Assembly: GCA_039198685.1 (NCBI GenBank)
Contig: JBCCTK010000048.1
Location: 1 to 20,566, forward strand
Direction: 5' to 3'
DNA: 20,566 nt
Origin: UBA5336 sp039198685
GTDB lineage: Bacteria > Pseudomonadota > Alphaproteobacteria > Caulobacterales > Hyphomonadaceae
In this document: positions 15,886-20,566 of the stretch, piece by piece
Position numbering within the stretch: the first letter of the stretch is position 1
Layout of the letters: each line of letters opens with the position of its first letter
Notes under the pieces: model-generated
What the model saw: the letters and a program-made list of their open reading frames with translations, nothing else
The model's database searches: none
What the model was told of the DNA's origin: nothing
Position numbers and translations under genes: made by a program

Positions 15886-16257
15886 ATGGATTTTGGCACA
15901 TTTTCACTCAGCCTGGCTGTGAACGACCTCCAGGCATCGAAAGCTTTTTATAAAAAGCTTGGCTTTGAAACCGGCAGCGACACGGAAGCTGAGGGCTGGC
16001 TTATCATGAAAAATGACAGCGTCGTCATCGGCCTTTTCCAGGGCATGTTTGAAAAGAACATCATGACCTTCAATCCTGGCTGGTCTGAAGGGTTCACGGC
16101 AAAGGCGGACGCGATGGACATCCGCGAAATTCAGAAAAAGCTGAAAGCAGAAGGCCTTCAACTCTCTGTCGAAGCCGACGAAACAACAACCGGGCCTGCC
16201 CATTTGGTTTTGGAAGATCCTGACGGTAATCAAATTATGCTCGACCAGCACGTGTGA
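15886..16257 (+). CDS. VOC (glyoxalase/bleomycin-resistance fold) family protein
   Basis: The 123-residue product is a single vicinal-oxygen-chelate unit: FSLSLAVNDLQASKAFYKKLGF opens it and HLVLEDPDGNQIMLDQH closes it, both diagnostic of the fold. The segment GWLIMKNDSVVIGLFQGMF is also family-typical. The reaction is unknown; members include lyases, dioxygenases and antibiotic-binding proteins. ATG 15886 is preferred since AAAGGA precedes it by eight bases; ATG 15877 overlaps that site and would add three residues. It follows the sugar dehydrogenase by 71 bases and is probably co-transcribed; convergent with recR. Confidence 0.9.
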   Translation: MDFGTFSLSLAVNDLQASKAFYKKLGFETGSDTEAEGWLIMKNDSVVIGLFQGMFEKNIMTFNPGWSEGFTAKADAMDIREIQKKLKAEGLQLSVEADETTTGPAHLVLEDPDGNQIMLDQHV

Positions 16258-16314
16258 TCTCGTAAATCCAGTGAACCAACACTGTTCAGAGAAACTGAAG
16301 CCGAAACGAGTGGT

Positions 16315-16914
16315 CTAGCGCCGTGCACGCAATGCAGTGGCCAGTGTGCCATCATCAAGGTGGTCCAACTCACCTCCAACAGGCACGCCATGGGCCAATC
16401 GCGTGACCTTTACGTTCGCTGACTGGAGCTGTTCGGCGATATAGTGCGCCGTGGTCTGGCCATCGACCGTCGCGTTCAAGGCCAGGATCACTTCGCTGAA
16501 CGGGCCGCCCATGACGCGGTCTACCAATTTGGCAATTGAGAGGTCTTCGGGCCCGATGCCATCAAGCGCAGACAGCACGCCGCCCAGAACATGGTAGCGC
16601 CCTCGGAAGGCGCCTGCCCGCTCCAGCGCCCAAAGATCCGGCACATCTTCCACAACGCAAAGTGTGCTCTCGTCGCGTCCCGGCGCCGTGCAGACCGCGC
16701 AGGGTTGTACCGTATCGAAGTTTCCGCAGGTCCGGCACGCTTCTATCTTGCTCGCCGCCTCGCCCAATGCATCAGCAAGGGGCACAAGCAGCCTATCCTT
16801 GCGCTTGAGGAGGTGCAGTGCGACGCGCCGTGCGGAGCGGGGCCCCAACCCCGGCAACTTGGCGATCAACTCGATCATACGAAGGATTTCAGGGCCAGCG
16901 ACTCGGTCTGTCAT
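16315..16914 (-). CDS. recR: Recombination protein RecR
   Basis: RecR works with RecF and RecO to load RecA at gaps. The 199 residues are standard. Order of domains: helix-hairpin-helix LPGLGPRSARRVALHLL (about 20-38), zinc finger with C60, C63, C72 and C75 (CRTCGNFDTVQPCAVC), Toprim domain beginning LCVVEDVPDLWALER, and C-terminal ARLAHGVPVGGELDHLDDGTL-type Walker-B-like segment. ATG 16914 is used; TTG 16923 would add three residues. In many bacteria recR sits in dnaX-ybaB-recR, but here the upstream gene is DUF1285 and neither partner is present. The 179-base gap upstream (16915-17093) contains no gene I can support; it has a small CGCCT/AGGCG hairpin (17011-17029) and presumably the recR promoter. 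Confidence 0.96.
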   Translation of the reverse strand: MTDRVAGPEILRMIELIAKLPGLGPRSARRVALHLLKRKDRLLVPLADALGEAASKIEACRTCGNFDTVQPCAVCTAPGRDESTLCVVEDVPDLWALERAGAFRGRYHVLGGVLSALDGIGPEDLSIAKLVDRVMGGPFSEVILALNATVDGQTTAHYIAEQLQSANVKVTRLAHGVPVGGELDHLDDGTLATALRARR

Positions 16915-17093
16915 AGCCCGCAATGTCGCTCAGGGGAGCGCGAATGCAAGAGTGCGTGTTTCAGCCCAGCGGCATACGACCCGGCTTGGAATGAATATCC
17001 TTCTAGTCGCCTGTAAACCTAGGCGGACGCGTGATCTGTGTGAATTCACCAATGGATTGTGTTGCCATGCAAAGGTCCGATGCCTTGCCGATA

Positions 17094-17684
17094 CTAGCCG
17101 CCACTCGGCCCAATCACAAAAAATGTGCCCCCACTCCACACGCCAAGTGTTTCGCTGCCATCGGGATTGGGCACGGCGATATTGGCCAACTCATAGAAGA
17201 CAGCCCTCGTCAGCTTTGCCTCCAGCCGTCCGCGCACATGCACGTAAGGACTGGGCTCTAGTGTTCCCGGGTCGGTTTCAACGCGAAGGAGATGGTCCGG
17301 CCCGGCGACCGTGCCGTCGTTTACATTGGTCGTGAACACAAGCGCCTGGTCAGCTTTGCCCCCCCGCACCACGTCGACGCGAACGGCAATGAACGCAGCA
17401 TCCTCCACCTGCACGATCACTTTTTCGTAGGGCGTCACCAACCAAGTGGAGCCATCTTCATCCTTGCGCAGGATGGTGGAAAAGAGCCGCACCAGCTTCT
17501 CTCGGCCAATGCGCGTGCCCTCATGCCACCAGCTGCCATCGGCGCGAATTTCCATGCCAATGTCGCCACAATTGTCTGGATTCCATAAGTGCACGGGTGG
17601 CAGTTTGGAGGCATCCTTGGGGTCTGGCACGATCTCGGCAAGCACCTGCTCCAGGCCCGGGATGGAATTGTCACTGGATTTCAT
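17094..17684 (-). CDS. DUF1285 domain protein
   Basis: The 196-residue product fits DUF1285: PPVHLWNPDNCGDIGMEIRADGSWWHEGTRIGREKLVRLFSTILRKDEDG, then WLVTPYEKVIVQVEDAAFIAV and a C-terminal WSGGTFFVIGP. Function is unknown; no signal or membrane segment. ATG 17684 has GGAGGT four bases upstream and is chosen over upstream in-frame starts, which would add residues with no family resemblance. It is divergent from moxR over 110 bases; DUF1285 next to a MoxR/DUF58/BatA cassette is an arrangement I recall from other alphaproteobacteria. Confidence 0.88.
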   Translation of the reverse strand: MKSSDNSIPGLEQVLAEIVPDPKDASKLPPVHLWNPDNCGDIGMEIRADGSWWHEGTRIGREKLVRLFSTILRKDEDGSTWLVTPYEKVIVQVEDAAFIAVRVDVVRGGKADQALVFTTNVNDGTVAGPDHLLRVETDPGTLEPSPYVHVRGRLEAKLTRAVFYELANIAVPNPDGSETLGVWSGGTFFVIGPSGG

Positions 17685-17794
17685 CGCCACCTCCGCCATA
17701 GTTTCACAACAATGCAGGCTGTACCCTGCTGAAAACACACATAGACTGGCCGGGCTTCGTTTACACCGCGCCAAAAAAGGACACCCTGCCCCGA

Positions 17795-18784
17795 ATGACA
17801 GACCAGCTCCCCGACATCGTCGCAGAAGCCGAAGCAGCCGTCACGGCCCTTGCGGAGGTAAAGGTAGAAATCGGAAAGGCGGTTTTCGGACAGGAACGCG
17901 TCGTAGAACTCGCGCTGTGTGCCGTGCTGGCGGGCGGCCATGCCCTCCTCATTGGCGCCCCGGGCCTGGCCAAAACGCGGCTGGTCACAGCCATGAGCAC
18001 TGCGCTCGGCCTTCAAGGCGCGCGCATCCAATTCACACCGGACCTGATGCCATCAGACATCCTCGGCTCCGAAGTGCTCGACGAGAGCACCAGTGGCGAG
18101 CGCAGCTTCCGCTTTTTGCGGGGTCCGATCTTTACCCAGCTCCTAATGGCCGATGAGATCAACCGCGCCAGCCCGCGCACCCAATCGGCCCTGCTCCAGG
18201 CCATGCAGGAGCGCCATGTCACCGTCGCCGGCGTGCGCCATGACCTGCCTGCGCCGTTTCACGTGCTTGCCACGCAGAACCCCATCGAGCAGGAAGGCAC
18301 TTACCCCCTGCCCGAGGCACAGCTGGACCGCTTTCTGCTCAAGATTGACGTGACTTATCCGGACCTGGACGTGGAACGCCAGATCCTCGTCAGCACGACC
18401 GGCGGCGAGGAAGCCCAACCAAAAGCTGCACTGGACGCAGGCAGACTGATTGCCTTGCAGGCATTGGTGCGAAAAATGCCGGTGGGTGAAAAAGTGCTGG
18501 ACGTGATCCTGAAATTGGTGCGGGAGGCGCGACCCGAGCAGACCAGTGACGACCGCGTGCGCTCTCTCGTCGACTGGGGCCCCTCACCCCGCGCGGGCCA
18601 AGCCCTGATGCTCGCCGCCCGCTCCCGTGCGCTCTTGCGCGGCCGCCTCGCGCCCAGCCTGGAAGATGTCGAAGCCCTCGCTGAACCGGCTCTCGGCCAC
18701 CGCATGGCCATGCGCTACGACCCCACCGGCAACGCCCCGACGCTCGCGGCGCTGATCGAAGACCTCGCGAGGAAGGCAGCCTAG
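17795..18784 (+). CDS. MoxR-family AAA+ ATPase
   Basis: The 329-residue protein has Walker A GAPGLAKT (54-61), Walker B LLMADE (115-120) followed by INRASPRTQSALLQAMQE, sensor 1 ATQNP (158-162) and the MoxR signature NPIEQEGTYPLPEAQLDRF. MoxR ATPases act as chaperone-like partners of von Willebrand A or DUF58 proteins, in stress tolerance, cofactor insertion or envelope maintenance. The cognate DUF58 and BatA-like genes follow. No strong Shine-Dalgarno precedes the ATG, but the N-terminus is well aligned with the family. Confidence 0.95.
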   Translation: MTDQLPDIVAEAEAAVTALAEVKVEIGKAVFGQERVVELALCAVLAGGHALLIGAPGLAKTRLVTAMSTALGLQGARIQFTPDLMPSDILGSEVLDESTSGERSFRFLRGPIFTQLLMADEINRASPRTQSALLQAMQERHVTVAGVRHDLPAPFHVLATQNPIEQEGTYPLPEAQLDRFLLKIDVTYPDLDVERQILVSTTGGEEAQPKAALDAGRLIALQALVRKMPVGEKVLDVILKLVREARPEQTSDDRVRSLVDWGPSPRAGQALMLAARSRALLRGRLAPSLEDVEALAEPALGHRMAMRYDPTGNAPTLAALIEDLARKAA

Positions 18785-18818
18785 AAAGACGTGCTTTCCG
18801 AATTGACCTCCCATTCCC

Positions 18819-18839
18819 GCAGGCTCCTGCAAAGGCAGG
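18819..18839 (+). repeat. Alternating inverted repeat in the moxR-DUF58 spacer
   Basis: GCAGG (18819-18823), CCTGC (18826-18830) and GCAGG (18835-18839) can form either of two mutually exclusive five-base hairpins. The 95-base spacer is unusually long for this otherwise tightly packed cassette. It could be a relic of a dispersed palindromic element or a processing site. There is no T run, so it does not look like a terminator. Confidence 0.35.
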
Positions 18840-18879
18840 CCCCCATGACGCGCATTGCCGGTGGGGACCGCGTGTCGTC

Positions 18880-19746
18880 ATGACAGACCTCGCCGCCCTC
18901 CGTTCTGAGGCTGAGATCATTGCCTCTTCCCTGCCCAGGCTCGGTTTCAAGTCGACTGAGAGCCAGGCGCCCCATGTCGGCTCTGCGGGGCGGCGCAAGG
19001 CGGGCACGGGCGAGCATTACTGGCAGCACCGGCGCTATGCCAAGGAGGACGATTCCTCGCGCGTGGACTGGCGCCGCTCCGCCCGCGGAGACGATCTTTA
19101 CGTTAAGGAAACCGAGCTGGAAACTGCGCGCACGGCGCTGTTCTGGTGCGATCCCCATCCCGGCTTTGATTGGCGCGGCGGCGAGGACCGGCGCACCAAG
19201 GCCGATGAAGCCCGCATCATCATGATGGCGCTCGGCACACTCCTCTCGCGCGATGGCGACCGGATCGGCGTGCTCGGCTCCGGCCGAACACCCTCTTTTG
19301 GCAAGAAGGCCGTGGACCGCCTCGCTGAAGATCTCGCCACCGATCAATCCGGCGGCTTTCCCGGCCCACCGCGGGGTGCTGCCTTTGCCGTCATCGCCAG
19401 TGATTTCTATGACCCCGTTCCCGATTGGGAAGCGCGGATCACGCCGCTGGCCCATACTTGCAAGGAAGGCGTTCTGCTCGCTGTTGCCGACCCAACTGAA
19501 ATAGACTTCCCGTTTGAGGGCCGCGTGCGTCTCAATCGTCCGGGAGAAGCGCTGCGCCGCATTCTTGGCCGCGCCGAAACGCTCAAGGATGAGTATAAGC
19601 GCAAATTTCAGGAGAACCGCGACGGCTTGCAAGCCTTGGCCGAAAGGCTTGGCTGGCGCCTGGTACAGCACACCTCTGGCGACGTCTCCCTCCAGGGCGC
19701 AGCCAAACTGAAGACCGCGATGGAGAGTTTCGGAGGCAAGGTTTGA
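18880..19746 (+). CDS. DUF58 domain protein
   Basis: The 288-residue product has the DUF58 core motif GEHYWQHRRYAKEDDSSRVDWRRSAR (about residues 44-69), which corresponds to the G-x-FR-Y-x-xGDDxxRIDWxxSAR signature, followed by LYVKETELE and a von-Willebrand-like alternating fold (ALFWCDPHPGFDW, RIGVLGSGR, AFAVIASDFYDP). No membrane helices are visible, so it is a soluble member. DUF58 proteins associate with MoxR ATPases. Its stop overlaps the beginning of the BatA-like reading frame. Start ATG 18880 has no clear Shine-Dalgarno. Confidence 0.92.
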   Translation: MTDLAALRSEAEIIASSLPRLGFKSTESQAPHVGSAGRRKAGTGEHYWQHRRYAKEDDSSRVDWRRSARGDDLYVKETELETARTALFWCDPHPGFDWRGGEDRRTKADEARIIMMALGTLLSRDGDRIGVLGSGRTPSFGKKAVDRLAEDLATDQSGGFPGPPRGAAFAVIASDFYDPVPDWEARITPLAHTCKEGVLLAVADPTEIDFPFEGRVRLNRPGEALRRILGRAETLKDEYKRKFQENRDGLQALAERLGWRLVQHTSGDVSLQGAAKLKTAMESFGGKV

Positions 19747-19763
19747 TCCTGCTTTCATCATTG

Positions 19764-20566
19764 ATGAACCCCATGAGTGTGGGCCCTTTTGTGCTCGGTG
19801 CGCCCCTCGCATTGGCAGCGCTCGTGGCGTTGCCAATCCTTTGGTTTATCCTGCGCGCCACACCGCCGGCACCTAAAAACGTCGAGCTGCCAAGCTTACG
19901 CTTGCTGGAAGGTGTGGAGCCGCGCGAGGAAACACCCGACCGCACGCCTTGGTGGGTGCTGTTGCTGCGCGTTCTCGCCGTGGTTGCCGCCGTGCTTGGC
20001 CTGGCCCAGCCGGTTTACGCCCCAGCCGGTCCGCCAGAAGCGGCTGAGACCGGACCGCTGCTCGTGGTTGTCGACGATGGATGGGCCTCGGCCGCGCGCT
20101 GGAGCGATCTGCAAAACGCCGCTGATGCGGCCATTGACGCAGCTGGACGCGACACGCCGGTGCACCTCCTGTTTACGGCACCGAAGGATCGCTCGCTGGA
20201 TCCGGGTGAACGCTATGGCCAACAGGAGGCTCGACGCATTTTGGACGCAGCGGCACCCACGAGTTGGGCTGTGGATCGGCTCGAGGCCCTTGCCCGCCTT
20301 GATGCTGCCGCGTTGAATCCCTCTCGGGTTTTGTATGCCAGTCATGGTCTGACAGAAGGCATCGATGGTGATTTTCTGGCCAAGCTTGCCGCGCTCGGGA
20401 CGCTGGATGTTTATGTTGCGGCCCCGCGCGGTGCCCTGGCCATCACATCTTTAAGTTCTGACGGCAACGGCGTTGGCGTAACCTTGGCAAGAACGAACAC
20501 AACCGACGCCCAGGAAGTGCCGGTTTCAGCGCTGACCCTGGATGGGGCAGCCCTGTCCACAGCCCG
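19764..20566 (+). CDS. BatA-like membrane protein (DUF4159-type), cut by window edge
   Basis: About 267 residues are present before the window ends; there is no stop codon. Two membrane helices are seen: about 9-31 (FVLGAPLALAALVALPILWF) and 62-84 (PWWVLLLRVLAVVAAVLG), the double-helix BatA N-terminal layout. A von Willebrand A-like segment then starts LLVVVDDGWASAARW. The metal site DxSxS is degenerate (DDGWAS, 104-109), so metal binding is doubtful. Alphaproteobacterial members of this kind usually carry a C-terminal DUF4159 domain; that part is outside the window. ATG 19764 or ATG 19773 are plausible starts; TTG 19743 would overlap the preceding stop. It forms a cassette with moxR and DUF58. 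Confidence 0.85.
   Translation, partial: MNPMSVGPFVLGAPLALAALVALPILWFILRATPPAPKNVELPSLRLLEGVEPREETPDRTPWWVLLLRVLAVVAAVLGLAQPVYAPAGPPEAAETGPLLVVVDDGWASAARWSDLQNAADAAIDAAGRDTPVHLLFTAPKDRSLDPGERYGQQEARRILDAAAPTSWAVDRLEALARLDAAALNPSRVLYASHGLTEGIDGDFLAKLAALGTLDVYVAAPRGALAITSLSSDGNGVGVTLARTNTTDAQEVPVSALTLDGAALSTA

Noticed and set aside
14957..15907. Minus-strand open frame of 316 codons opposite the sugar dehydrogenase gene
   Set aside because: It mirrors a well-supported plus-strand gene, has no family resemblance and no convincing start site; it is a frame shadow of high-GC coding DNA.
18781..19836. Minus-strand open frame of 351 codons opposite the DUF58 gene
   Set aside because: Same reason: antisense to a clear DUF58 protein, with low-complexity Ala/Arg/Gly-rich content.
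1..20566. Mobile elements, CRISPR arrays, toxin-antitoxin pairs or phage genes
   Set aside because: No transposase or integrase motifs, no regularly spaced repeats and no small gene pair of that type were found on either strand.

Overview
The window looks like chromosomal DNA of a dimorphic, stalked-type alphaproteobacterium (Caulobacterales/Hyphomonadales-like). The main pointers are a DivL-type sensor kinase whose phospho-acceptor His is replaced by Tyr, a perfect TTAA-N7-TTAA CtrA box in front of it, and a tandem glycine riboswitch on gcvT. The gene families MoxR/DUF58/BatA, DUF1285 and DUF937 fit as well. GC is high in most genes. No tRNA, rRNA, CRISPR array, transposase or phage gene was seen. 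The lineage is my inference.

Layout. 1-4200, all minus strand: 3'-truncated gcvT (cut by the window edge), its two-aptamer glycine riboswitch and a possible promoter; then an isocitrate lyase/PEP mutase family gene with an apparent -1 frameshift close to its start, argS, and a small lipoprotein gene. 4334-7094, plus strand: ispH with a Rho-independent terminator, then an unrecognised beta-propeller/WD40-like gene of visibly lower GC. 7210-9666, minus strand: divL. A 192-bp divergent region carrying the CtrA box separates divL from three plus-strand genes: a DUF937 protein, a long DUF900-type alpha/beta hydrolase and a small LRAT/NC-like protein. 12968-14485, minus strand: a Baeyer-Villiger-type flavin monooxygenase, divergent from a periplasmic PQQ-dependent sugar dehydrogenase-like protein and a VOC/glyoxalase-fold protein. 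16315-17684, minus strand: recR and a DUF1285 gene. 17795 to the end, plus strand: a MoxR AAA+ ATPase, a DUF58 protein and the start of a BatA-like membrane protein.

How the genes work together. Most of the window is housekeeping: one-carbon metabolism under glycine control, arginyl-tRNA synthesis, the last MEP-pathway isoprenoid step, and RecFOR repair. The cell-cycle element is divL, a pseudokinase-like regulator of CckA-CtrA signalling in Caulobacter; the CtrA box in its upstream region suggests a feedback loop. MoxR-DUF58-BatA is a conserved ATPase/membrane-complex cassette of poorly defined function. The parts most worth following up are the CtrA-box/divL/DUF937 promoter, the orphan propeller gene, the frameshifted PEP-mutase-family gene, and the DUF900 hydrolase + LRAT-like pair. 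I found nothing that is clearly a new defence or mobile system.
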